DNA from: a virus
Virus record (IMG/VR): IMGVR_UViG_3300029319_000238
Span: 1-33,151 of that record
Length of the DNA: 33,151 bases
Strand: one strand, 5' to 3'
The notes below the pieces were generated by a model. It ran no database searches and was not told the DNA's origin. It was given only the letters and a program-made list of their open reading frames with translations. Position 1 is the first letter of the stretch, and each line of letters opens with the position of its first letter. The position numbers and the translations under genes were made by a program. Positions 19,347 through 28,498 of this stretch are shown here, piece by piece.

Positions 19347-21610
19347 TGCAGAAAGCAAAAGTATCCGTCACGAATTTCCAGTTTGGAGAGATTAGTCCTA
19401 GTCTTATATCCAGAACAGATACAAAAGTTTATACTGCTTCTGCTCAAAAGATTGAGAACTTCTTCTTGAGAGCAGAGGGTGGACTGATAAAACGAGCTGG
19501 TCTCTCTAAGATATATGAATTTGATACAAGCATAGATACTTCTAAGACTCAGCAACATAGACTTGTACCTTTTATATTTTCAGATGATGAGAGATACATT
19601 GTTTCTCTTGAGCATCAAAAGATAAGAGTCTTTCAGATTGATACAAACAATGCAGTTAGTTTAGCGGCAACTCTTACAGCAGATTCAAGTGGTGCTAATA
19701 TACCTATAACTAATTTGAATATGCATGAAGTAACGTATGCACAATCCGGTGATGTTATGTTTATTGCACATCAAACATTTATGGTTCGTAAGCTTGTGCG
19801 TACTGGTCTTACTTCATTTCAAATGGAGACAAAGACATTTGATACACAGTCTGCTGGTGCAAAGATTTACCAACCATACTTTCAATTCCAAGACTTGGGT
19901 GTTACCCTTGATCCTTCTGCAAGTTCTGGCAATGGTATTACGCTTACAACGAGTGCCGCATATTGGGATATAACTGGATCACAAACAAATGGTAACTACT
20001 TAAATTCAAAACATGTTGGTATTACTATTAAGTATCATGATCAAGAAATAACTATTACATCAGTTCAGTCTGCAACTCAAGCAACTGGAAACTGTTTAGC
20101 TACACTAAAGAAAAGATTGAAGGTTGATTCTTTTCGGACTGACAATGGCGTGGCTACAGTTACTGTGACGTTAGTCAATCATGGATTCTCAGCTGGTGAT
20201 GCATTTGTAATTACAAACGCAAATACTGTTGGTGGGATATCTGGTAACAATCTAAATGGAAACAGAACAGTAGCAGAAGTCATTGATGACAATACGTTCA
20301 CATTTACCGCTGGTGGTAATGCGACTGATTCAGTAGCTGGTGGTGGTACTCCCTTTCTCGAAACACATGCGCCAGCTACGAATTGGTCAGAGCAATCATA
20401 CTCAGAGCTGAGAGGATATCCTGGAGCTGTAACATTTCATCAGAATAGATTATGGTATGGGGGAACTATTGCACAGCCAGATGGTCTTTGGGCTAGTAAG
20501 TCTAATGAGTTTTTTAATTTTGATATTGGTGATGCAAGTGACAATGACTCTATTGATATCACTGCGGCAATAGGAGAAGTAAATACTATACGTCATCTTG
20601 TGTCTAATAGAGACTTGCAATGCTTCACATCAACGGATGAATTTATTGTACCAGCTTTTGTTGAAAAGCCTACAACCCCTACAAATGCTACAATAAAAAG
20701 ACAAACTTCTTTTGGTTCTGCTTTTGTAAAGCCCTATGTGTTTGATGGTGCAACTGTGTATGTGCAAACATCTGGTGAGATTGTAAGAGAGTTTCTATTT
20801 GATGATGGACAAAATGCTTATACTGGTCAACCGATATCAAGCCTTGCCTCTCATCTAATTAAGAATCCAATACAAGCAAGCACTCTTGCTGGTGGTATTG
20901 ATCGTGCTGAAAGCTATTACTTTCTTGTAGATGCTGATGGAACTCTTGGTGTGTTTAATTCAAATAGAGGTGAGCAACGATACGGCTGGACACAGTTTAC
21001 AAGTCAAGGTTCATTCCATTCTATTTGCACAGTTGATACAAGAGTGTATGCTGTAGTTAAGTTTGATAAGGGAGATGGAACAAATAAATATATTCTCTGT
21101 GAGTTTGATACTAGCTTTAATACTGATATGGCTAAAACATATTCTGGTTCTAACGGAGTCTTCAACGTCAGTGCTGACTTTGCTAACGGTGCAGTCCTCG
21201 ATGTGGTCAGTGGCACTCATTATCTTGGTCAGTTTACTGTGGCTAGTGGCAACATCGATGTATCGGCTGTGGACAATTCTCTTTCATCAGCAGAGATAGG
21301 ATTCAAGTTTGATGTCAATCTAAAAACAAATCCAGTGGATGCAATGACAGCAGTTGGACCTTTGAGTGGTGAGCCGAGAGGTATGAATAAAGTAATTGTA
21401 GATTTGAGCAATACTTTATCTGTTTCAGTAAATAATAATAATCTTATTATACGTCAGGTTACAGATGATCTTAGTCAGGCTCGAACACCAGTAACTGGGA
21501 AAAGAGAGTTTAGATTACTTGGTTACTCAAAAGACCCTCAAGTTTCTATAAGTCAATCTGCACCTTTATCATTACAAGTAAATTCAATTATAGCGGAGGT
21601 AACATTCTAA
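19346..21610 (+). CDS. Tail tubular protein B / nozzle (T7 gp12-like)
   Basis: A 754-residue protein. N-terminal VSVTNFQFGEISPSLISRTDTKVYTASAQKIENFFLRAEGGLIKRAGL is the standard gp12 opening. A middle block of roughly residues 245-350 has a beta-sandwich insertion (NHGFSAGDAFVITNANTVGG...FTFTAGGNAT) of the kind found in environmental tail tubes, followed by LRGYPGAVTFHQNRLWYGGT and the propeller-like ASKSNEFFNFD...IDITAAIGEVNTIRHLVSNRDLQCFT. It forms the distal tail through which DNA exits. Genes on both sides overlap by one base. Confidence 0.92.
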   Translation: MQKAKVSVTNFQFGEISPSLISRTDTKVYTASAQKIENFFLRAEGGLIKRAGLSKIYEFDTSIDTSKTQQHRLVPFIFSDDERYIVSLEHQKIRVFQIDTNNAVSLAATLTADSSGANIPITNLNMHEVTYAQSGDVMFIAHQTFMVRKLVRTGLTSFQMETKTFDTQSAGAKIYQPYFQFQDLGVTLDPSASSGNGITLTTSAAYWDITGSQTNGNYLNSKHVGITIKYHDQEITITSVQSATQATGNCLATLKKRLKVDSFRTDNGVATVTVTLVNHGFSAGDAFVITNANTVGGISGNNLNGNRTVAEVIDDNTFTFTAGGNATDSVAGGGTPFLETHAPATNWSEQSYSELRGYPGAVTFHQNRLWYGGTIAQPDGLWASKSNEFFNFDIGDASDNDSIDITAAIGEVNTIRHLVSNRDLQCFTSTDEFIVPAFVEKPTTPTNATIKRQTSFGSAFVKPYVFDGATVYVQTSGEIVREFLFDDGQNAYTGQPISSLASHLIKNPIQASTLAGGIDRAESYYFLVDADGTLGVFNSNRGEQRYGWTQFTSQGSFHSICTVDTRVYAVVKFDKGDGTNKYILCEFDTSFNTDMAKTYSGSNGVFNVSADFANGAVLDVVSGTHYLGQFTVASGNIDVSAVDNSLSSAEIGFKFDVNLKTNPVDAMTAVGPLSGEPRGMNKVIVDLSNTLSVSVNNNNLIIRQVTDDLSQARTPVTGKREFRLLGYSKDPQVSISQSAPLSLQVNSIIAEVTF

Positions 21611-22047
21611 TGTTTCAGTTTATAGGTTTAATAGGTTCTGCTTTAGCGGCAAGTGCAACAATAGCCAGAGGTCAAGAAATAAAAAGACAGAAAGAAGCAG
21701 AAGCCGCACAGCTTGAGCAAGAAAGATTCCAGCGCAAGATACAAACTATGGAAGCACATAATGATATTCTTGATCAATATGATGATGCTGTTGAAACAAA
21801 TGAATCTCTCTTTGCTTTTATGAATAGAGATGACGATAATTCTTTGAGGAAATTTCGTGAATCTCAAGAAGCTTTGGCTGGTGAAGATACAAAGCGTATT
21901 GACTTTAAGGGAGTTGCAGAACGAGAGCAGTTGCGATTGAGAAGACTAAGTGCTTTGAGAGCTGGAGATGCGGCACTAAGAGCTTCACAGATAAGTGCAT
22001 TGTCAACCCTTGCATCAGGCGCGGCAGATTTTTATAAGAGTAGTTAA
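21610..22047 (+). CDS. Internal virion protein B-like (T7 gp14-like)
   Basis: A 145-residue protein. A hydrophobic Ala/Ile N-terminus (FQFIGLIGSALAASATIARG) is followed by a long charged helix (KRQKEAEAAQLEQERFQRK) and a second Ala/Arg-rich helix near the end (RAGDAALRASQISALSTLASGAADF). Position between the nozzle and two very large proteins and this composition match the gp14 class of core proteins ejected into the cell. The assignment is by context and composition. Confidence 0.78.
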   Translation: MFQFIGLIGSALAASATIARGQEIKRQKEAEAAQLEQERFQRKIQTMEAHNDILDQYDDAVETNESLFAFMNRDDDNSLRKFRESQEALAGEDTKRIDFKGVAEREQLRLRRLSALRAGDAALRASQISALSTLASGAADFYKSS

Positions 22048-25034
22048 TGGTTGTAAAATATAAAAGACAAGTAAGAAGTGATCCTATTGGAGTTATAAAA
22101 GCAGATATGTCTGTTGCTAACTCTTTAGCTGAGACTGCAAATGCAATAGGCAAAATGTCTAATGAAGCTTTTAAGCTTGCGGCAGTTGAAGCAGAAAAGA
22201 AAGGATTGGAATATATATCATCTAAATCTGATGCTGAGTTGTTCGGTATAGATGAAGAAGGTAAACCAGTAAACCTTGTCGATAAGTTAATAGCTGATCT
22301 ACCAGCAAAAGGTTTTGGTATGACTAGCTCTGCTGTCATTAGAAATGAAGCAAGACGTAGAGTAAAAGAGATTGCTCTTCAAAAGATTGAAGCTTATGGA
22401 ACTGAGATAAGAACTAAGTTTCCGTTTGGAGCAAATAAAGTTCGTGACCTTATGGGTGCATTTGTATCTGACTTAGCGGCACCATTTGGACCGGAGTATG
22501 GTCGATTAATAACTGACATCGGTACAAAGTATTCAAGTGGTTTAGTAAATAGTATTCATATAGATGCAACTAATAATGAGATTAAGAAAGCTGGCAATCT
22601 TCTCACTGCAGAAACAGCAAGAGATTTAAGTTACTCAGCAAGCACTCTTGGTGGCTCAAGTATGTTGACTGTGCGAAAAGCAATCGAAGCTATCAAGCAA
22701 GGTAAAGATGAACATCACAATGAAATTGTACAGCGTATAGATAACTCTTTTAATATTGGTCAAGCATCAACTACTGGTGCTAACTATACAGAAAAGAAAA
22801 TCTCTAACATTGCTATGGCAAAGTTTGAGAATAAATTTAGAAAGCATCTCAAGACTCCTGAAGGACAAACACTTGCATACGCTGTTAATGCTGAGATATC
22901 TGGACGAGGTAGACTTGATCTAAAGAGTTTTGATGGACAGCCTCCAGAGATTAAAGAATATGCTGAACTGTTGGAGCATATTGATAATGCTGGTATGCGA
23001 GGAGCATTAAGGCAGAATCTACAAAGATTAATTGTTGCTGATAATAGAATCGATGCTTATGCATCAAGTCAGGCAAGTGCAGTTGTTACATCTCAGGAAA
23101 GTCTTATTGATGCTGAATCTGAAAGAACAAAGATTGATTTACTTAACATAGGTAAAGTTGGTAGTAGACAATATACTGAGTTGTCTAGGAATCTATCTAA
23201 TGCTATTGGCACTGGTGATATTGCTGGTTTTACTGACATCATCAGCAAAACGAAAGATGAGATTATAAATGCTCAACGTATTCCAACAAAAGAAATAAAT
23301 GGAAAGACTGTAGCTGGTAGTAAGGCTATTCTCACTGAAACACAAGCTTCTTCTGCTATCGGATATCTTAACGATGTTGCCGCTGATATGATTGCTACAT
23401 ATTCAGCTAGTCAATTTAAATATGAGAATGGAACAGCTGATACACAAAAGATGTTAGCACTAGCTGAGATGTATAGAAGTGGTGGTCGAGGTGCAATGAA
23501 AGTTGCATCAAACTTAGGTTTCACTGATAGACAAATGGCAGTAGCTCAACTTACTTCTAGCACTCAACTTAAACCAGTTGGTCCAGCAAATATGGAACGA
23601 GATGTTGTTGCTGGATTTGATAAAGACTTTAGAACTGCTATTGCTGTAAAGCTTGAGGCTGATGCAAGGAGAGCAGATCAAATACAAAAAGTAAATAAGA
23701 CACAACTTGAACTTGCAAAGACTGTAAGTCGTATAGCTCCAACAACTCCTAGTGGTGAGCGTAATGATTATAGATTCTTTCAACCAACAGACAAGGAGAA
23801 GGAAGCGGCTGATATATATCTTGAAGGTAGATTTCCTGGCATTGATTTACAGAAAGCTTATTTTTCTGCTGACATGCAAAGTGGGGAGCTACGAGAAGAA
23901 ATGGATCGTTTAGTATTTGAAAAGAATATAATTCCTAAAAGCTTTGAAGAAGTAGTCAATTATGTTTTTGAAGGTAAAGCACAGCCTTCAGAAATAAATG
24001 GTATCATTGACTTCTTAATAAAAGCAAGTTCTCCAGAACCAGATATGTCTGGTAACTTTGATGAAGTACATCGTCTTGATGATCTTGTTGGGAAAGAAAA
24101 AATGATTCTTATAAGAGAAGCCTATCGAGCATCGCAACTCATTGGATCAAATGATCTTTCCCAAATACTTCGCAACTTTAGTAACTTCAAACGAGAAGAT
24201 AGAGGAGCGCAGTATAAAACAATATATAGCGCAACATTTGGTGAAGCCGATACAGATGATAAAAGAGTAGCTAACATTGATAATAAACTTGCTGGGTTTG
24301 AGTCTATTGCAAATGCTGGTGGTAGAGGATCGCATTTCTTTCGTGTAATTAAAAATGCTTTACCATTTTATATGTATCAACAAGTAGTTGAAAGGCAGAT
24401 GAATCCAACAATAGGTGATGTAGAAAACTGGGTTGATGGATTAGTAAAGACTCACTTCCCAAAGACTGAAGACTATGTGCTGGATGTTTTTGCTTATGGT
24501 TCAAAGGATGGTGGATATAGATCACCATTTGCATTGGCTCGACTTATGCCAGATCAGGAAATGAGAGAAGCCTTTTTAGAATATGTTGAAAGGGAAATAT
24601 TAAAAGTTGGAAACTTTACTCTCACTAACTCTAATCATGATCGAGGAGAGCTTGGTGAAAGAGACATCTCACTAAGAGAACGCATACAAAGAACAAGTCC
24701 ATTTAGTCCAATGGTAGGTCTAGGTTTAGAATTATCTGGAATGTTCTTTGATGCTCCAGAAACTCTTGGTCGATTTGGTGGAGATACATTCGATACTAAT
24801 AGAAAAAAGATATGGCTTGCACCACAATATGGTTCTGCACAAGCTCCCTTTCTCAACCTCGATGCTCCATTGAATCAGATGCAAGGCGCACGAAACTTAG
24901 TATTCGATGTTGTATATGCGGATAAGGGAGAGATAAAGTATCTCGTTGATCAGGATGAAAAGAAACAACCTTATGTTGTACAATTCAGTATTGCTCAGTT
25001 TCTTGATGATTACTACGGAAGAATGGTTGAATGA
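22047..25034 (+). CDS. Internal virion protein C-like (T7 gp15-like)
   Basis: A 995-residue protein with long helical stretches rich in Ala, Lys, Glu and Ile. The N-terminal region (SLAETANAIGKMSNEAFKLAAVEAEKKGLEYI) and repeated helices up to about residue 620 suggest the core-stack protein that forms a channel during genome delivery; the last third contains a more globular block (GDVENWVDGLVKTHFPKTEDYVLD...). No transglycosylase (SLT) motif was seen. Identification is from size, order and composition. Confidence 0.75.
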   Translation: MVVKYKRQVRSDPIGVIKADMSVANSLAETANAIGKMSNEAFKLAAVEAEKKGLEYISSKSDAELFGIDEEGKPVNLVDKLIADLPAKGFGMTSSAVIRNEARRRVKEIALQKIEAYGTEIRTKFPFGANKVRDLMGAFVSDLAAPFGPEYGRLITDIGTKYSSGLVNSIHIDATNNEIKKAGNLLTAETARDLSYSASTLGGSSMLTVRKAIEAIKQGKDEHHNEIVQRIDNSFNIGQASTTGANYTEKKISNIAMAKFENKFRKHLKTPEGQTLAYAVNAEISGRGRLDLKSFDGQPPEIKEYAELLEHIDNAGMRGALRQNLQRLIVADNRIDAYASSQASAVVTSQESLIDAESERTKIDLLNIGKVGSRQYTELSRNLSNAIGTGDIAGFTDIISKTKDEIINAQRIPTKEINGKTVAGSKAILTETQASSAIGYLNDVAADMIATYSASQFKYENGTADTQKMLALAEMYRSGGRGAMKVASNLGFTDRQMAVAQLTSSTQLKPVGPANMERDVVAGFDKDFRTAIAVKLEADARRADQIQKVNKTQLELAKTVSRIAPTTPSGERNDYRFFQPTDKEKEAADIYLEGRFPGIDLQKAYFSADMQSGELREEMDRLVFEKNIIPKSFEEVVNYVFEGKAQPSEINGIIDFLIKASSPEPDMSGNFDEVHRLDDLVGKEKMILIREAYRASQLIGSNDLSQILRNFSNFKREDRGAQYKTIYSATFGEADTDDKRVANIDNKLAGFESIANAGGRGSHFFRVIKNALPFYMYQQVVERQMNPTIGDVENWVDGLVKTHFPKTEDYVLDVFAYGSKDGGYRSPFALARLMPDQEMREAFLEYVEREILKVGNFTLTNSNHDRGELGERDISLRERIQRTSPFSPMVGLGLELSGMFFDAPETLGRFGGDTFDTNRKKIWLAPQYGSAQAPFLNLDAPLNQMQGARNLVFDVVYADKGEIKYLVDQDEKKQPYVVQFSIAQFLDDYYGRMVE

Positions 25035-28000
25035 AAAATATCAATGAAAGATTTTACACACCAACTCCTACTCTTCAGTACCATAAGGGATACCAGCAAG
25101 ACTATAATGCAAACCCAACATGGACTGATACTCTCAATGCAAACTTAGGGTATCAATATAAATCATTTCTAAATGCAATGTATCTTGAATCTAAGTATGG
25201 AGATGTTGCTGTTGATGATTCTCTGAGTGTCATTAACGAGATTAAAGGTACAGAATACGAGCAGTATTATAATGATTTAAAAGACGCAAAGAACATGGAT
25301 CATCTTAACGATATGAAAGTTCAGATTGATAAGATGAAACAACGTAGAGAAATACTAGCAAACTCAAGTATATGGGCGCAACTAACAACTGGATTGTTTG
25401 ATCCTTTGAATCTTGTAGCCTTACCATTTGGTGGACCAACTCTTGGTATTGCTCGATCAGCGTTTCGTGTTGGTCTTGGTGTAACAGCAACACAAGCTCC
25501 TATTGAAGTTGGTCGTCAGCTTTTTGATCCGACTGCAACTAAAACAGAATCAGCTTTGAATCTTGGTGCGGCTTTCTTTGTCGGTGGTACGCTTGGTGGT
25601 TTGCAATCTGTTGCTGGCAATGTAAGAGCAAATACAATAAATAAAACTATTGCTGAGATAGATGAATTTACAAAGATTGTAAACTCAGTTGATCCTGATC
25701 AATCAGCAAAGATAGGTCAGAGAGCAGATCGTGTTTATGATATTACGAATGATGGCTTGCAAAGCTTGAGTATGCGTATGAATGAAACTCGATTTACTGA
25801 TGAGCTTGTTGAAGAGCTTTCTGATCCTGATAAGTTAGTTGCGTATCTCAAAAAGAATTACACCGAGAAACAACTAAGAAATAATCTTACAAAGAAAAAT
25901 GTAAGTGCTTTGGCAAAAAAATTTGAAGGAGAAGCGCAAGTAAGAAAGCTAGAGAAAGGTAATGGTGAAATGAAGAACCCATATAATCTAGCTGAGAATA
26001 TCTTTACACGAAGCTGGTTCTATCGAGGGGTAACTAATCCATATAAGCGTGTGCTACAAAATAAAGAGTACAGTCAAGAAACTAAATTAGATTTGATAAA
26101 GTTAATTGGCGATCATGGTACTGCTCTTGAAGGAAACTTCATGGGATATAAAATGCCACATAGCATTTATATCAAAGCATCTGAATATGAAAGTGAATGG
26201 GTGAAAGCACATGATCAACTGCTTGAGATTTATGGTGAGATTACTGGTAAGGGTGTACCAGTAGAATCAAAGATGGATTACAACTTTGGTCGTAAGAGGT
26301 ATGATCAATGGCTAGAAGATACTTGGAAGAAGAGTGTAACTGACAATGCAAACATGACACCTCTTGAGAATAAAGCAAAGGATGTGTGGAATAAATTCTT
26401 CAAGCAATGGGAGGATAGGTTAGCAGAGACTGGACATCTTGCTACTGATGCTAGTCTGCGTAGACGTATTGATAAGTTGCGCTATGATCTTACCGATCCC
26501 AAAGATGGAGTAATTACACGCATAAATGAACTAGAGAATATGAAGAAGCGTAATGCTGTGCAAAGTAATGAACTTGAAGAATTAATTATTTTGAGAGATA
26601 GAATCCGTAGAGAATTACGACAAGAAGAAAATGCTTTGAAGTCTAAGCTTGGTGAGGATGGTGAACGCAAGGTATTTAAAGATGAAAACTTCTTTGCTCG
26701 ATTTTGGAATAAGCAAAAGATTATTGAGCAACGAGAGCAGTTCAAAGAAATACTTATGACTTGGTTTCAAGAAAATCCAAATGCTTTTGTCTACAATAAG
26801 AAAACAAAAACAGTTTCTTCTACTGAGTTATCTAGGAATCCTGATGAGATAAGCAAGAGAGTTGATGAAGTTATTAATATGCTTATCGATGAGGGTGATC
26901 CCTTCAATCAGATATCGTATGGCTACAATAAATCTAAGCACTTCCGACATAGACTTTTAGATATTCCAAACAGTAAAGTATCTGAGTTTATCATTGCTAA
27001 TCCAGTTCAGGTAATGATGACGTATACAAATAGAACAGCGGCACAGTATGAGTTTTATAAAACATTTGGATATCAAGACCCTGAGATAGTGATTGGTAAG
27101 ATCATTGCTCGAGAGGCAAAGAATGGAGTTGGTAAGAAATCTCTTGATGCTTTGCGAAGAGACTTCTTGCATAGCTATGATAGAGTTGCTGGTATTGTTA
27201 TACAGAACCCAGAATCTTTGAGTTTGAAGACTGCACAAATACTAAAAGACTTAGCGACATTAAACTATCTTGGTAGTGCTGGTTTCTCAACTCTTCCTGA
27301 TGCCGCAACTGTTCTTATGCAAAATGAATTAGCTCCTTTATTTAAGCAAATGTTTCAAGTGTTGAGTAATAACAAAGTAAGAATGAACGCTATGGAAGGT
27401 AGGCTTTGTGGTGAGATGCTCGAGATACTGAAGGGTGATGTTCATCTTAGACTACAAGAAGATATGTTAAACAATCCATTTCAAGGTACGCTGTTTGACA
27501 CAACAAAAGTAAAGAACATATTCTTCCAACTAAATCTGCTAGCTCCCATGACAAGAACATTTAAGATGATGTCATCAATGGCAAACTCTCATACAATTAT
27601 TGACTATTCTATAAAGCTGGCTAATGGTAACGCAACAGCAAAAGAAACGCAGTGGTTATTGCGTATGGGTATTGATAGGAAAGATGCATCGAAGATTAAT
27701 AATATGCGGAAGAAAGGATTCATTGAGGACTCTGATGGTTTTTATCTTGCTAACTCAGACGCATGGGACGATCTTGAAGCTACTAAAATCTTTAGACGAA
27801 CAATGAACGCTGGTATTAAGAACACTGTTCTTATGGGATCACCAGCAGATAAACCTTTGATAACAGATGGCATTGTGTATGTGCCAATGCGTATTGGTAG
27901 ATTCATGGGTCTCACAGAGGATCGCCGTATTCGAGGTTATGCTCGAGTAGAGAACGCAATACTTGGTTTACCTTTTCAATTTTATTCTTATTCTTTTGCT

Positions 28001-28495
28001 GCTCTGAATAAAATAACGACTCTTTATTCTCAGGGTGCAGTAACGAATAGGCTTGTTGGTATAGGTGCATCGATGGCTCTTGGGTATATGAGCTTGATGA
28101 TAAAGTACAGAAACAATCCTTACATTCTGGATGAAATGAGTCTTGAAGATAAGATGTTACGTTCTTTTGATACATCTGGATTGGCGGCTTTATACTCAGA
28201 TATGTACTATACTTCTATACAAACATCTCTTGCTCTTGGTGGGCCGGACTTAACAATGGGTTTAGTTTCTCCGAAGTTTCCGCAAGAGAAAGATTATATC
28301 GATGCGGCAACAGCTCCGCTAGGTGCTGGTGTGAGTGTAACTACAGATTTAGCAAGAGGTGCGGCTAAGTTTATTACTGGTGACTATGGTGAAGGGACGA
28401 AAGAATTTCTTGCTAACTTGCCTGGAGCTAGGTTATGGTTTATAAAAGATCAGGTAAACGATATGAGTCGCGCTATAGCTGGAAGAATGGATTAA
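25031..28495 (+). CDS. Internal virion protein D-like (T7 gp16-like), largest protein
   Basis: A 1154-residue protein overlapping the previous stop by ATGA. An amphipathic/hydrophobic segment near residues 115-180 (WAQLTTGLFDPLNLVALPFGGPTLGIARSAFRVGLGV) resembles the membrane-active part of very large ejection proteins; the middle is highly charged helix, and the C-terminal third has several hydrophobic stretches (YSYSFAALNKITTLYSQGAVTNRLVGIGASMALGYMSLMI). The GLFDPLNLVALPFGGPT block recurs in marine podovirus ejection proteins as I recall. No SLT-type muralytic motif was seen, unlike T7 gp16. Confidence 0.75.
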   Translation: MKNINERFYTPTPTLQYHKGYQQDYNANPTWTDTLNANLGYQYKSFLNAMYLESKYGDVAVDDSLSVINEIKGTEYEQYYNDLKDAKNMDHLNDMKVQIDKMKQRREILANSSIWAQLTTGLFDPLNLVALPFGGPTLGIARSAFRVGLGVTATQAPIEVGRQLFDPTATKTESALNLGAAFFVGGTLGGLQSVAGNVRANTINKTIAEIDEFTKIVNSVDPDQSAKIGQRADRVYDITNDGLQSLSMRMNETRFTDELVEELSDPDKLVAYLKKNYTEKQLRNNLTKKNVSALAKKFEGEAQVRKLEKGNGEMKNPYNLAENIFTRSWFYRGVTNPYKRVLQNKEYSQETKLDLIKLIGDHGTALEGNFMGYKMPHSIYIKASEYESEWVKAHDQLLEIYGEITGKGVPVESKMDYNFGRKRYDQWLEDTWKKSVTDNANMTPLENKAKDVWNKFFKQWEDRLAETGHLATDASLRRRIDKLRYDLTDPKDGVITRINELENMKKRNAVQSNELEELIILRDRIRRELRQEENALKSKLGEDGERKVFKDENFFARFWNKQKIIEQREQFKEILMTWFQENPNAFVYNKKTKTVSSTELSRNPDEISKRVDEVINMLIDEGDPFNQISYGYNKSKHFRHRLLDIPNSKVSEFIIANPVQVMMTYTNRTAAQYEFYKTFGYQDPEIVIGKIIAREAKNGVGKKSLDALRRDFLHSYDRVAGIVIQNPESLSLKTAQILKDLATLNYLGSAGFSTLPDAATVLMQNELAPLFKQMFQVLSNNKVRMNAMEGRLCGEMLEILKGDVHLRLQEDMLNNPFQGTLFDTTKVKNIFFQLNLLAPMTRTFKMMSSMANSHTIIDYSIKLANGNATAKETQWLLRMGIDRKDASKINNMRKKGFIEDSDGFYLANSDAWDDLEATKIFRRTMNAGIKNTVLMGSPADKPLITDGIVYVPMRIGRFMGLTEDRRIRGYARVENAILGLPFQFYSYSFAALNKITTLYSQGAVTNRLVGIGASMALGYMSLMIKYRNNPYILDEMSLEDKMLRSFDTSGLAALYSDMYYTSIQTSLALGGPDLTMGLVSPKFPQEKDYIDAATAPLGAGVSVTTDLARGAAKFITGDYGEGTKEFLANLPGARLWFIKDQVNDMSRAIAGRMD

Positions 28496-28498
28496 CAA

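Noticed and set aside
22047-28495. A peptidoglycan transglycosylase (SLT) domain in the large ejection proteins, as in T7 gp16
   Set aside because: No SLT catalytic Glu-Ser or GLMQ-type motifs could be seen in either protein.
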